Shown one piece after another: positions 43,121 through 52,752 of a stretch of 64,000 nucleotides of DNA; positions within the stretch are counted from its first letter, which is position 1; each line of letters opens with the position of its first letter. Under the pieces are notes generated by a model, which was not told the origin of the DNA, searched no databases, and saw nothing but the letters and a program-made list of their open reading frames with translations. The position numbers were made by a program, and so were the translations under genes. Source of the DNA: CAMUQR01 sp963539845 (GTDB taxonomy: Bacteria > Patescibacteriota > Saccharimonadia > Saccharimonadales > Saccharimonadaceae); contig CAUTML010000001.1 of NCBI GenBank assembly GCA_963539845.1, positions 1 through 64,000 on the forward strand. The letters run 5' to 3'.

Positions 43121-46100
43121 ATGTCAAGAAAAACCCTTCAACCCTCTGATTTTGTTCATCTTCATAACCACACTCACTACAGCGTGCTGGATGGTTTAAC
43201 TAAGGTCGAAGAGCTGGTCAACCGGACTAAAGAATTCGGCATGGAGGCGGTGGCGATTACTGATCACGGCACGATGTCCGGGGTGCTGGATTTTTATAAA
43301 ACCGCCAAAGACGCTGGCATTAAGCCAATTCTCGGTATTGAGGCTTATGTCGCTGAGCGGTCGCGTCACGATCGTGACCCTCAATTTGACAAAAAGCGTT
43401 ATCACATCACTCTGTTGGCTAAAAGTTACAAAGGCTACCAAAACCTGATGATGCTGTCGTCTAAAGCCAACCTCGAAGGTATGTATTATCGACCGCGGAT
43501 TGACCACGAATTGATGGAAAAATATTCAGAAGACGTGATTTGTTTATCGGGGTGCGCTAACGGTGAGGTGGCACAAAAACTTCGTCAAGGCGATTACCAA
43601 GGTGCTAAAGACAAAGCCAAATGGTATCATTCGGTCTATGGCGAGAATTTTTTCTTGGAATTACAGGATCATGGCCACCCGAAATCGCCAGCGCCGTTTA
43701 GCGAACAAACTGTCGCCAACGAAGGCTTGATTAAGTTGGCTAAAGAGCTCAATTTACCACTGGTGGTAACTTGCGATGGGCATTATTTAAATTTTGAAGA
43801 TCGTCAAGTGCATGAGATTTTGTTGTGTGTTGGCACCGGCGCTTATTTAAGCGATACTCGGCGGATGTCGCTCAAAGATCTGGAGCTGTATCTGACTGAC
43901 CCGAAAGATATCATTGCTCGTTGGGGCGAGGAACTGCCCGAAGCGATTTTAAACACCAAGAAAATTGCCGATATGTGCAACGTTGAAATTACGCTGGGAC
44001 AGATTTTGATTCCGGTGTTCCCGCTACCAGAGGGTGAAACCACTGAAAAAGATTATCTGATGAAGCTGGTTTATAACGGCGCGGTGGTGCGTTACGCTGA
44101 GCCGGGCCATCAGACTTTTGAGGGTATGCACGAGCATCTCCATCCAGTAGATGACTGTAAAAAACTCTTACCTCAGGCGGTGCTTGACCGGCTCGATATG
44201 GAGCTAGAAGTGATTGACCGCATGGGGTATTTCGGTTATTTCTTGATTGTGCAGGATTTTATTAACTGGGGTCGTAAGCAAGGAATTATTTTCGGTCCGG
44301 GACGCGGTTCGGCGGCCGGGGCGATTATTGCTTATTGTTTGCGAATTACTGATCTAGATCCGCTAAAATACGATTTGCTGTTTGAGCGTTTTTTGAACCC
44401 GGACCGTATCTCGATGCCAGATATTGATGTTGATATCCAAGACGACCGACGGGACGAAGTGATCCAGTATTGTGTGGCTAAATATGGTAAAGATCGGGTG
44501 TCAAATATCGTGACTTTTGGTAAAATGGCAGCTCGCTCCTCGGCTAAAGACGTGGCGCGAGTGTTGGAAATTCCTTATGCCGAGTCCGATCGCCTCAGTA
44601 AAATGATTCCGTCGCTGGTGCAAGGTCGGCATGTGCCACTGTCTAAAAGCGTTAAAGAAGACCCCGACCTCAGTGCTGAATACAACAGCAACCCCCAATC
44701 GAAGCAAATTCTCGATTACGCGATGCGTCTTGAAGGCACGATTCGGTCGCACGGGGTTCACGCCTGCGGGGTGGTGATTGCGCCCGACGATTTGGTTAAA
44801 TATTTACCGCTCGAAATGGCCCAAAAAGGTGTGGTGTCGACCCAGTTTCCGATGGGTCAGGTCGAAGAAATTGGTCTGCTGAAAATGGACTTTTTGGGAC
44901 TGTCGAACTTATCGATTATCAAAAACACCCTGCGTATTATCAAAAAAGTTTACGGCAAAGATATCGATATCGCCAATGTCACGCTAGAGGACGAGGAAGC
45001 TTATAAGTTGTTCCAACGAGGCGATACTACTGGTGTGTTCCAGCTAGAATCGGCCGGCATGAAAAAATACCTCAAGGAACTGCGCCCGACGCACTTTGAG
45101 GATATTATTGCGATGGTGGCACTGTATCGTCCGGGTCCGATGCAGTTTATCGATTCATTTATTAAACGCAAACACGGCGAGGAAAAAATCAGCTATTTGC
45201 ATGAAAAAATGGAGCCAGCGCTCGGTAATACTTATGGAATTTTGGTTTATCAAGAGCAGTTTATGCAGATTTCTAAGGATTTGTGTGGTTTTACTGGTGG
45301 TCAGGCCGATACTTTGCGTAAGGCGGTTGGTAAGAAAAAATTGGATTTGATGGCGCAAATTAAACCGCAACTAATCGAGGGTGCGCTGGCTAATTCGGAT
45401 ATTTCTCGCCAAAAAATTGAACTTTTCTGGGATCAGTTGCAAGAATTTGCTAATTATTGTTTTAACAAATCACACGCGGCGTGTTATGCGCTGATTGCTT
45501 ATTGGACGGCTTACCTCAAGGCACACTACCCGAGCGCCTTTATGGCGGCTTTGATGACTAGTGATAAAGACGACACCGATCGGTTGGCGATTATGATTGC
45601 TGAGTGTAATCACGCTGGTATTGAGGTGTTAGCGCCAGATATTAACGAAAGTTTCGTTGAGTTTGCGATTGTGCCAGGGACCAACAAAATTCGCTTCGGC
45701 ATGGCGGCGGTCAAAGGGGTTGGTGAGGCGATCGTTGAGGAAGTGCTTGAGGTGCGCAAACAGGGTAAATTTATCTCAATTGTCGACTTCGCGAAACGGA
45801 TGGCAGGCTCGAAATTCAACAAAAAAGCTTGGGATTCGTTGATTAAAACCGGAGCCTTTGATAGTTTTGGCTATACGCGGTCAGATTTGTTGGAAAACCT
45901 TGATAAAATTCAAGGATATATGTCTAAATCGGCAAAAGAAGCCCTTAGCGGGCAGTCTGACCTGTTTGCGGGGTGGGACTCAGGGTCGGCTCCAGACATC
46001 GAAATTACGCCCGCTAAACTGCAAGCCAGCCAAAAAGAGCAATTGCAATGGGAACGCGAACTGCTAGGTTTGTATATTAGCGCCCATCCGATTGATAAAT

Positions 46101-47014
46101 ATGAGCAGTATTTGCACGAAAATACGGTCATTTTTCACGAATTAACCGAGCATCATGACGCTAAAACCATGACTTTGGGCGGAATTTTGACGGGAATACG
46201 CGATATTACCACCAAAAAAGGCGATAAAATGGCTTTTTTGACGATTGAGGACAAGTTCGGGCCGTTTAGTATTATTGTGTTTCCGCGCTTGTATGAAGAA
46301 ATTAAAGACCTGCTGGCGGTCGATAAAGTGATTTTGGTTGAGGGGCGGATTACGGCCAAAGATCGCGACGGTAATACGGCGCCACCACAGATGATTGCTA
46401 ATCAAATTACCGAAATCACTGATCAAATGTTGGCTGAATTTCAACCAAATTTCCGCAAAAAAAAGACTCCACGCGGTAATTATGAGGAATTTTTGGAAGC
46501 TAACGGTGCCAAAAAAATCGGTGCTAAAAAAACCACTGGTCGTGGGAGCGGTGCGCCGATTAGCTTCATCGATCCAGTCGAGGAAATTAAGCGCGCCCAG
46601 GCCGAAAAAGCCAAATACGAAGCTAGTTTGCAGACGGATTTGGCTGTAAATGAGCCAGCGCCAAAATATCAGACGCAAAAGACGCAAGTTGAGTCAGTCT
46701 CCGAGACCGTTAAATCTGGCACTGGGCCTGAAACTAGCCCTGAAGCCGAGATTACACCGTCACCGACCGAGAATGTTCCAGCGCCACACATTACTAAACT
46801 TTATGTGCGCTTAGTTGATGCTTCGAACCGCCAAAAACTAACTAATTTGCGCCAAATTTGTCAAAATTACCCCGGCAAACAGTCAATTATTCTGGTTTTG
46901 GGCGAAAATGACCAAAAAACCGCCATCAAGCTACCGTTTCAGGTTACTCTGAGCGATCAGTTGATGACCAATTTGAAACAAGAATTCGCCGAGCAAGATT
47001 TGGTGTTGCGCTAG
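43121..47014 (+). CDS. dnaE: DNA polymerase III alpha subunit
   Basis: The replicative polymerase, C family, DnaE1 type. The 1297-residue protein has an N-terminal PHP domain (HLHNHTHYSVLDG, then DHGTMSG), the palm with PDIDVDIQDDRRDEVI near residue 433 (catalytic aspartates), fingers with GRGSAAGA and YQEQFM, helix-hairpin-helix motifs, and an OB-fold (GGILTGIRDITTKKGDKMAF). A low-complexity linker and a C-terminal domain (KLYVRLVDASNRQK) follow. It is somewhat longer than E. coli DnaE because of the linker. Proofreading may be by a separate subunit or the PHP domain. Confidence 0.97.
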   Translation: MSRKTLQPSDFVHLHNHTHYSVLDGLTKVEELVNRTKEFGMEAVAITDHGTMSGVLDFYKTAKDAGIKPILGIEAYVAERSRHDRDPQFDKKRYHITLLAKSYKGYQNLMMLSSKANLEGMYYRPRIDHELMEKYSEDVICLSGCANGEVAQKLRQGDYQGAKDKAKWYHSVYGENFFLELQDHGHPKSPAPFSEQTVANEGLIKLAKELNLPLVVTCDGHYLNFEDRQVHEILLCVGTGAYLSDTRRMSLKDLELYLTDPKDIIARWGEELPEAILNTKKIADMCNVEITLGQILIPVFPLPEGETTEKDYLMKLVYNGAVVRYAEPGHQTFEGMHEHLHPVDDCKKLLPQAVLDRLDMELEVIDRMGYFGYFLIVQDFINWGRKQGIIFGPGRGSAAGAIIAYCLRITDLDPLKYDLLFERFLNPDRISMPDIDVDIQDDRRDEVIQYCVAKYGKDRVSNIVTFGKMAARSSAKDVARVLEIPYAESDRLSKMIPSLVQGRHVPLSKSVKEDPDLSAEYNSNPQSKQILDYAMRLEGTIRSHGVHACGVVIAPDDLVKYLPLEMAQKGVVSTQFPMGQVEEIGLLKMDFLGLSNLSIIKNTLRIIKKVYGKDIDIANVTLEDEEAYKLFQRGDTTGVFQLESAGMKKYLKELRPTHFEDIIAMVALYRPGPMQFIDSFIKRKHGEEKISYLHEKMEPALGNTYGILVYQEQFMQISKDLCGFTGGQADTLRKAVGKKKLDLMAQIKPQLIEGALANSDISRQKIELFWDQLQEFANYCFNKSHAACYALIAYWTAYLKAHYPSAFMAALMTSDKDDTDRLAIMIAECNHAGIEVLAPDINESFVEFAIVPGTNKIRFGMAAVKGVGEAIVEEVLEVRKQGKFISIVDFAKRMAGSKFNKKAWDSLIKTGAFDSFGYTRSDLLENLDKIQGYMSKSAKEALSGQSDLFAGWDSGSAPDIEITPAKLQASQKEQLQWERELLGLYISAHPIDKYEQYLHENTVIFHELTEHHDAKTMTLGGILTGIRDITTKKGDKMAFLTIEDKFGPFSIIVFPRLYEEIKDLLAVDKVILVEGRITAKDRDGNTAPPQMIANQITEITDQMLAEFQPNFRKKKTPRGNYEEFLEANGAKKIGAKKTTGRGSGAPISFIDPVEEIKRAQAEKAKYEASLQTDLAVNEPAPKYQTQKTQVESVSETVKSGTGPETSPEAEITPSPTENVPAPHITKLYVRLVDASNRQKLTNLRQICQNYPGKQSIILVLGENDQKTAIKLPFQVTLSDQLMTNLKQEFAEQDLVLR

Positions 47015-47053
47015 GATTTTGAAGCCAGATTTTGAAGCGATTTGGCAGTTTAA

Positions 47054-48562
47054 TTAGCGATTTTCGAGCTTTTTTAGCTGAGATTTGAGTTTACCACGGG
47101 CATGCGAAGTGGTCACCAGATCAAGCCAATCGGTTTTGGGCAGAGCGGTTTTGCGGGTTAACACCTCAACGATATCGCCATCTTGAAGTGGCGTAGTAAA
47201 AGACGCCATTTTATTATTGATCAAAAATCCATAAGCATGCTTGCCGATACTACTGTGCACCAAATAAGCAAAATCGAGGGGCAGGGCACCGTCGGGCAGG
47301 TTGTAAATGTCGCCTTTAGGGGAGTAAACAAAAATCCGATCTTTAAACAAATCAATCGTCAGTTGTTGGCGGTCAATTTCTTCCTCGGCCATTAGTTTGT
47401 TGGCGATTTCTTGTAATTGCGTAATCCACTGCAAATTAGTCGGCAATTGTGAAACCGTGCCTTTTCTGAGGTAATTTTTGGATGATTTTTGTTGATGATA
47501 ATGGAAACTAGCCGCCAGACCTTGTTCGGCGTATTGGTGCATTTCGTGGGTGCGGATTTGGAATTCGACAATCTGTTTGGTCGGCGTAATTACCGTCGTG
47601 TGCAAACTCTGATAGCCGTTGGCTTTTGGCACGGAAATGTAATCTTTGATGCGGGTAACCATTGGCTGATAAATCGAGTGAAGCACGCCCAGCACCCGAT
47701 AACAATCTTCTTTGCTGTTGACGATAATACGCAGAGCAATTAAATCGTAAATATCATCGATATTATCGTCTTTTTTAAGCATTTTTTTATGAAGCGAATA
47801 AAGGCTTTTGACTCGACCGTTGATTTCGAACTTAATGTGGTTTTTTTTGAGAGCGTCTTCAACTTCCAGGCGCACAATACCGAGACGGCGAGTGCTTTTG
47901 CCGAGGCGTTTGCGCATTAAATTTTTCAAAAATTGATAGCGTTTGGGGTTAAGATAGCTAAAAGCAATTTCTTCGATTTGCATGCGGACGCGTCCCATAC
48001 CGATCCGGTCAGCCATCGGCGCGAAAACATCGAGCGATTCACGGGCGATTTTGATTTGTTTTTCCGGTTTTAGGTATTGGAGTTCGCTTAAATTATGCAA
48101 CCGGTCGGCAAGTTTGACGATGATAACTCGGACGTCTTTGCTGGTGGCGATCAGTAATTTAGCTAAATTATCGGTGGTGTGTGAGGCATATTTGGACAGA
48201 TCCTGCATGCCGGAGCGCGCTTCGGAGACTTTAGTGACGCCTTCAACCAAAAACGCCACATCTTCGCCGAATTGTTGTTCGATTTCTTCGATGGTGCGAT
48301 CAGTATCCTCCACTACATCGTGCAAAATACCGGCTAGGACTGAGCTTAGATCCATTTTCCAATCCACTAAAATCTTAGCAACATTGAGCGGGTGTTCGAT
48401 GTATTCTTGACCGCTTTTACGAAATTGTCCGGTGTGAGCTTGGCGCGCAAAGGCAACGGCGCGTTCAATTATGGCGACGTCTTTTTTGTTGTAAGACATT
48501 CGGGCATAACTAACAAGATCGAAACTTTTAGTGGGTGGTTGGTGAGTGGTGTTTTGGCTCAT
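47054..48562 (-). CDS. rel: RelA/SpoT-type (p)ppGpp synthetase/hydrolase lacking the C-terminal regulatory domains
   Basis: The stringent-response enzyme. The 502-residue form from MSQNTTHQ has an HD hydrolase domain (HTGQFRKSG, IEHPLN and HDVVEDT, all metal ligands present), a synthetase domain (RVKSLYSLHKKM, IYDLIALRI, NGYQSLHT) and a TGS domain (DRIFVYSPKGDIYNLPDGA). It ends shortly after TGS; full RelA/SpoT proteins have about 200 further residues with helical, zinc-finger and ACT domains. Both activities look intact, so regulation by the ribosome is probably simplified. The start at 48562 is chosen over an in-frame TTG extension to 48616. Confidence 0.93.
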   Translation of the reverse strand: MSQNTTHQPPTKSFDLVSYARMSYNKKDVAIIERAVAFARQAHTGQFRKSGQEYIEHPLNVAKILVDWKMDLSSVLAGILHDVVEDTDRTIEEIEQQFGEDVAFLVEGVTKVSEARSGMQDLSKYASHTTDNLAKLLIATSKDVRVIIVKLADRLHNLSELQYLKPEKQIKIARESLDVFAPMADRIGMGRVRMQIEEIAFSYLNPKRYQFLKNLMRKRLGKSTRRLGIVRLEVEDALKKNHIKFEINGRVKSLYSLHKKMLKKDDNIDDIYDLIALRIIVNSKEDCYRVLGVLHSIYQPMVTRIKDYISVPKANGYQSLHTTVITPTKQIVEFQIRTHEMHQYAEQGLAASFHYHQQKSSKNYLRKGTVSQLPTNLQWITQLQEIANKLMAEEEIDRQQLTIDLFKDRIFVYSPKGDIYNLPDGALPLDFAYLVHSSIGKHAYGFLINNKMASFTTPLQDGDIVEVLTRKTALPKTDWLDLVTTSHARGKLKSQLKKLENR

Positions 48563-48698
48563 ATGATTTGCATTTACTAAAGTTATTTTATTTAATTGTA
48601 TCACTTTTTGCCTCAAAAACCAAAGCTTCCTATCGCTAGGAAAATAACCATAAGTTTGATATAATTATAATAGGTAATTTTTAAGAGAAAGCGATAAT

Positions 48699-49730
48699 AT
48701 GCAAACAACTAAAATAGCGATAAATGGTTTTGGGCGAATTGGTCGTAATGCCCTGAAAATTATGTTGGCGCGACCCGACACTGAGGTGGTGGCGATCAAT
48801 GATTTGGGCGAACTCAAAGTGCTAGCGCATTTGTTTGAATTTGACTCGGTTTATGGCAACTACGAAGGTGATGTGGCGATTGATGAGCAGGCTAAAACCT
48901 TGACTGTTAATAAGCAGGTGATTAAATTTTATTCGGAAGCTGATCCAACGAAGTTGCCGTGGGGTGAGCTGGCGGTGGATGTGGTGCTAGAGTGCACTGG
49001 AGTGTTTACAACAACTGAAAAAGCTCAGGCGCACCTCAAGGCTGGGGCGAAGCGAGTGGTGATTTCGGCGCCAGCTAAAGACGATCAAACGCCAACTTTT
49101 GTGCTGGGTGTCAACGAAAAATCGCTGTCGGCTGATAATGAAATTGTATCTAATGCTAGTTGCACCACTAACTGTATTGCGCCAATTATGTCGGTGTTAA
49201 GCAAAGCCTTTGGCGTGAAAAAAGCGCTGATGACCACAGTCCATGCGGTAACCGCTACTCAGAACACGCTTGATGCGCCAGCTCGGGATTTGCGAATGTC
49301 GCGCGCTTCCGGCATCAATATCATCCCAACGACCACCGGTGCGTCTCGAGCGGTGGGCAAAGTAGCGCCCGAACTGGCTGGAAAATTCGAGGGGTTGAGT
49401 ATCCGGGTGCCGGTGCCAGTAGTGTCGCTGGCGGATTTTGCGATTGTCCTGGAACAAGATGTGACCGTCGAGGAAGTTAACAATGCCTTAATTGAGGCCA
49501 CAAAACAACCGTATTACCAGGGTATTATCGCAGTAACTGACCGCGAGCTGGTATCGAGCGATTTTATTGGTCACCCAGCCAGCGCAATTGTTGATTTGCA
49601 ACTGACAAATGTCGTGGGTGGCGATTTGGTTAAAGTCGTCGCTTGGTATGACAACGAATGGGGCTATTCGAACCGTTTGGTGGAACTAGCTAGCGATTTA
49701 GGCAAAAAACTCCGAGGCAAAAAAGCATGA
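48699..49730 (+). CDS. gap: Glyceraldehyde-3-phosphate dehydrogenase
   Basis: Oxidises glyceraldehyde-3-phosphate to 1,3-bisphosphoglycerate with NAD(P). The 343-residue protein has the Rossmann motif INGFGRIGRNALK and the catalytic SNASCTTNCIAP near residue 150, followed by TTVHAVTATQNTLD. RASGINIIPTTTGA and a C-terminal WYDNEWGYSNR are present. A leader with GAGAAAG precedes ATG 48699, and TATAAT boxes lie about 40 bases upstream. It overlaps rpiB by four bases and heads a sugar-phosphate operon with rpiB, rpe and a degenerate PfkB-like gene. Confidence 0.97.
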   Translation: MQTTKIAINGFGRIGRNALKIMLARPDTEVVAINDLGELKVLAHLFEFDSVYGNYEGDVAIDEQAKTLTVNKQVIKFYSEADPTKLPWGELAVDVVLECTGVFTTTEKAQAHLKAGAKRVVISAPAKDDQTPTFVLGVNEKSLSADNEIVSNASCTTNCIAPIMSVLSKAFGVKKALMTTVHAVTATQNTLDAPARDLRMSRASGINIIPTTTGASRAVGKVAPELAGKFEGLSIRVPVPVVSLADFAIVLEQDVTVEEVNNALIEATKQPYYQGIIAVTDRELVSSDFIGHPASAIVDLQLTNVVGGDLVKVVAWYDNEWGYSNRLVELASDLGKKLRGKKA

Positions 49731-50185
49731 GTCAATTTAAGCAGATTTTTATCGGTTCTGATCATAACGGGTTTAATCTAAAAAATGACCTTAAGGCTTA
49801 TTTAACTCAACAGGGCTATCAGGTAACTGATGTCGGCGGTGAAGTGCTTGATCCGAACGACGATTTCCCGGAATTTGCTGCCAAGGCGGTGACAGCGGTC
49901 TTGACTCACGATGACGCGGTCGCAATTTTGATTTGTGGTGGCGGTCAGGGTATGTGTATGGCGTCGAATCGGTTTAAAGGCATTCGGGCTAGCCTGTTGT
50001 GGGACGAGCACGAAGCCAAAATGACCCGCAATGATAATGATGCGAACGTGGCGTGTTTGCCTGGGCGTATATTAGAGCAAGATTTTGCCAAATGCCAACG
50101 AATTATCGATGTTTTTTTGCAGACGCCATTTGCTGAAGCTCCGCGTTTTAATCGTCGTAATCAACAACTTGATCATCTTAATTAA
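49727..50185 (+). CDS. rpiB: Ribose-5-phosphate isomerase B (RpiB/LacAB family)
   Basis: Interconverts ribose-5-phosphate and ribulose-5-phosphate. The 152-residue protein has GSDHNGFNLKNDLK at the N-terminus and CGGGQGMCMASNRFKGIRASL, with the catalytic Cys in the first position of CGGGQG. NDNDANVACLPGR replaces the usual HNDANxLxLGxR, with an Asn for His. Starts with ATGA overlap to gap. Together with rpe it forms the non-oxidative pentose route to ribose for nucleotides. Confidence 0.92.
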   Translation: MSQFKQIFIGSDHNGFNLKNDLKAYLTQQGYQVTDVGGEVLDPNDDFPEFAAKAVTAVLTHDDAVAILICGGGQGMCMASNRFKGIRASLLWDEHEAKMTRNDNDANVACLPGRILEQDFAKCQRIIDVFLQTPFAEAPRFNRRNQQLDHLN

Positions 50186-50206
50186 TATAACTAAAAAAGG
50201 AAGTCC

Positions 50207-50866
50207 ATGGCTAAAAAAAATAATATCCGCATCGCTCCCACCATTTTGACAGCTTCGCCTGAAGAATTTCAGACGGCTTTGGTGGCGATCAACGAATTTA
50301 CTAATTATGTACAAATCGATATTACTGATGGCGAATTTGCGCCGAGTCGAACGATCGGGCTGGATCATGTATTTTGGCCAGATAATTGGCAAGTTGATCT
50401 GCATATGATGGTTAAAAACCCTAGTCGCTATATCGATAAATTAATTCTGATGAAACCGCGGTTGGTGATTTTTCATGCGGAAGTCGAAGAAGATTTGCGA
50501 CCGAGTTTTGAAAAACTACGTCAAGCTGGCATTAAAGTTGGTTTGGCGCTTTTGCGTCAGACTGTGCCTGAACATAAAGCTGAGTTGATTACCCTGGCGG
50601 ATCATGTGCTGATTTTTGCGGGTGATTTGGGTAAAATGGGCGGTCAGGCTAATCTGCTTCAAATTCAAAAAGTGCGCTTAATTCGGGCGATTAGCCCAAA
50701 TGTTGAAATCGGCTGGGACGGTGGCGCGAATATTGACAATCTGAAAATGATTATTCAGGCTGGTGTCGATGTGATTAACGTCGGTAGCGCTATTAGCACG
50801 GCTTCTAATCCTGCCGAAGCTTACCAGGCTATGGTTGAGCTGACCACCCAAGAAAGTATCGTCTAA
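50207..50866 (+). CDS. rpe: Ribulose-phosphate 3-epimerase-like protein
   Basis: A 219-residue TIM barrel resembling Rpe, which interconverts ribulose- and xylulose-5-phosphate. Visible family elements are the N-terminal IAPTILTASPEEF, DITDGEFAPS, VDLHMMVKNP (His metal ligand) and IGWDGGANIDN (Asp). The usual first metal ligand His in the HxDxMDGHF motif is Gln here (VQIDITDGEF), so metal use or even reaction may differ. AAAGGAAG precedes ATG 50207, and the stop overlaps the next start by one base (TAATG). Confidence 0.82.
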   Translation: MAKKNNIRIAPTILTASPEEFQTALVAINEFTNYVQIDITDGEFAPSRTIGLDHVFWPDNWQVDLHMMVKNPSRYIDKLILMKPRLVIFHAEVEEDLRPSFEKLRQAGIKVGLALLRQTVPEHKAELITLADHVLIFAGDLGKMGGQANLLQIQKVRLIRAISPNVEIGWDGGANIDNLKMIIQAGVDVINVGSAISTASNPAEAYQAMVELTTQESIV

Positions 50867-51720
50867 TGCAGAAAAAACATTTTACGGTGGTGGGGGAACT
50901 GGGCTGGCGACTGGCGCTTGATAACGTGGTGCTGGATAATTTATTGACTGGTCAGGCCAGTGCTGAATCTTGGCAGGCGGGGGCAACTGGGACGGCTTTT
51001 GAGGCGGGGCAAATATTGTCTCAGGCTCGCCAACAAGTGACGGCGGTCGGCGCGGTTGGAGCTGATTATTATGGTCAATTGGTGATTAATCAACTGGATT
51101 TAGCCGGGATTGATTCCAGCGCTGTTTTGTGCAATGAACAAGGTTCGACTACTTTAAAATGTTTAATTAACCAAGGCAAAAAGGATAGTTTGTCGATTAA
51201 TTACCAATCGTCGGCGCCGATTATCGCAGGCGGTTCTGCTGTAAAAATCGGGGATTGGTTGTATTTAATTAGTAGTGGCAATGATTTAAACCAAATCAAT
51301 GATTGGTTACATCAGGCTGTGTTACAACAAGCCCAAACCGTTTTGCAATTCACGGAAGTGGCTGAGCGTGAATTAAAACGAGCTAATTATTTATTGGAGG
51401 ATATTGATACGCTGATCATATCGGCAGAGTTAGCCAAAAAAATCACGACCAAATCTAGCTTAGGCCAGGCGACGACAGTGTTATTAAATGACGTCAAAAC
51501 TGTGATTATCGTCGCTAAAACACGACTGATATTGGCGAGCGCTGGTCGGCTAGTCAGCTTGGAGACGGCTGAAATTAACCCGGGTGATATCACGAAAATC
51601 GGTGCTTGGGTGGTAGCGGGTTTGGTTCGAGTCAAACAGCCTGATTTGGCGCGAGTGTTAGCGACTGCCTGGCAAGCAGTTTCTGATAAAAAATATAATC
51701 TCCGAGAAGTTTCTTTATGA
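50866..51720 (+). CDS. Degenerate PfkB-family protein, probably without kinase activity
   Basis: A 284-residue protein with the ribokinase outline: VVGELGWRLALDNVV, then a GATGTAFEAGQIL segment like the GGxxxNxA motif, VGAVGADYYGQLV, DLAGIDSSAVL and a C-terminal PGDITKIGAWVVAGLV. The last corresponds to the DTTGAGDAFxAG motif but lacks the GAGD sequence with its catalytic Asp, so phosphotransfer is unlikely. It may be a regulatory or scaffold subunit of the sugar-phosphate operon. The start overlaps the rpe stop (TAATG) and the stop overlaps the next gene (ATGA). Confidence 0.6.
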   Translation: MQKKHFTVVGELGWRLALDNVVLDNLLTGQASAESWQAGATGTAFEAGQILSQARQQVTAVGAVGADYYGQLVINQLDLAGIDSSAVLCNEQGSTTLKCLINQGKKDSLSINYQSSAPIIAGGSAVKIGDWLYLISSGNDLNQINDWLHQAVLQQAQTVLQFTEVAERELKRANYLLEDIDTLIISAELAKKITTKSSLGQATTVLLNDVKTVIIVAKTRLILASAGRLVSLETAEINPGDITKIGAWVVAGLVRVKQPDLARVLATAWQAVSDKKYNLREVSL

Positions 51721-52697
51721 GCCATTTATTAGGGCAGTTGATTGGTAGTCAGGGGCGATTTGTTGAACAAATGTTCGCTAATCTCGAGCGAGCTACTAAT
51801 CAGCAAGCTTATGATGTAGATATCGTAGGGCGAATTTTGACTGCTAATAACTACAAATTGCGCCAGTTGGGATTTCAACCAGGTGCAGTGAAGGCAGTAG
51901 AATTGCGACCAGTTTTGGAGCGTTATTTTGCTGAGCTAGAAAGCCGATTTGACCAGCGATTTGCGACCGACCAAGCGCTGGCTCAGGCAATGAACCAAGC
52001 CTTACAAGGTATCGCAGTTTTGGAATTGAGTTCGGTAGTGCGTGATCAATTGGATGCGCATCAAGTTGATTTTGCAGAGCGAATTGCTAAGGCTCAGCGG
52101 GGTTATTTTCAAACTAGTCCGTTGTGTGTAAATCTAGAGTCGGAAGCTTTTGACCAGCGCTTAATTCCCACGGTCAAATTACAATCAGCTTCGACTAAAC
52201 TGCGCCGTTGTTTGTTAACGACTTTGATGATAAAGGAGCGGGTTCGCCAGTCGAACCAGCTAGCGATTATACTAGCTTCTGATGATCGTCCGACGCATCT
52301 GCAAAATTGGCTGGCGTCAGGCGACAATTTTAGTTGGACATTGGCTAGCTATCCGGTAACTAGCGAAGCGGTTGAACAAAATTTAACCAATTCTGAATCC
52401 GAACTTTATCGCCAACTTCAGGATGCTCAACCGGAGTTAGCTAAGCAACTTACTGAGTTTAAACTAGAAAATTTTGTTAATCAGCTGATAAAAGATGAGT
52501 TTTTTGCTGATAGTTATGGGTTGGGGTTGGCTGGAGAACAATTGGTTAGCTTTAATATTTTTGATCAAATTTCCGCCACCAATCAACAGCTTTATGCTAC
52601 GGTTTATAATCAGCTAATTAGTCAATATTTACAAAATCCGAATTTAATAAAACAGATTCTGCAACAATTAGACCGCTATTTAAAAACAGCATCATGA
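51717..52697 (+). CDS. Unknown protein ending the gap-rpiB-rpe operon
   Basis: A 326-residue soluble, Gln/Leu-rich, mostly helical protein. No family recognised. Features seen: a helical N-terminus with FVEQMFANLERATNQQ, TANNYKLRQLGFQPGA, a central LIPTVKLQSASTKLRR and a long helical C-terminus ending QQLDRYLKTAS. It is translationally coupled (ATGA) to the degenerate PfkB-like gene, so the two may form a complex. Low cysteine, no membrane helix. Confidence 0.65.
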   Translation: MSHLLGQLIGSQGRFVEQMFANLERATNQQAYDVDIVGRILTANNYKLRQLGFQPGAVKAVELRPVLERYFAELESRFDQRFATDQALAQAMNQALQGIAVLELSSVVRDQLDAHQVDFAERIAKAQRGYFQTSPLCVNLESEAFDQRLIPTVKLQSASTKLRRCLLTTLMIKERVRQSNQLAIILASDDRPTHLQNWLASGDNFSWTLASYPVTSEAVEQNLTNSESELYRQLQDAQPELAKQLTEFKLENFVNQLIKDEFFADSYGLGLAGEQLVSFNIFDQISATNQQLYATVYNQLISQYLQNPNLIKQILQQLDRYLKTAS

Positions 52698-52752
52698 TAT
52701 AATTAAAATGACGATAAATTAACCAGTAGGAATTTATCCGTAAAGGAAAAAG

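Noticed and set aside
46142..46687. 181-residue ORF antisense to dnaE, and other long antisense frames such as those opposite rel and uvrA
   Set aside because: Shadows of strongly conserved genes on the other strand, with no start signals or domain features of their own.
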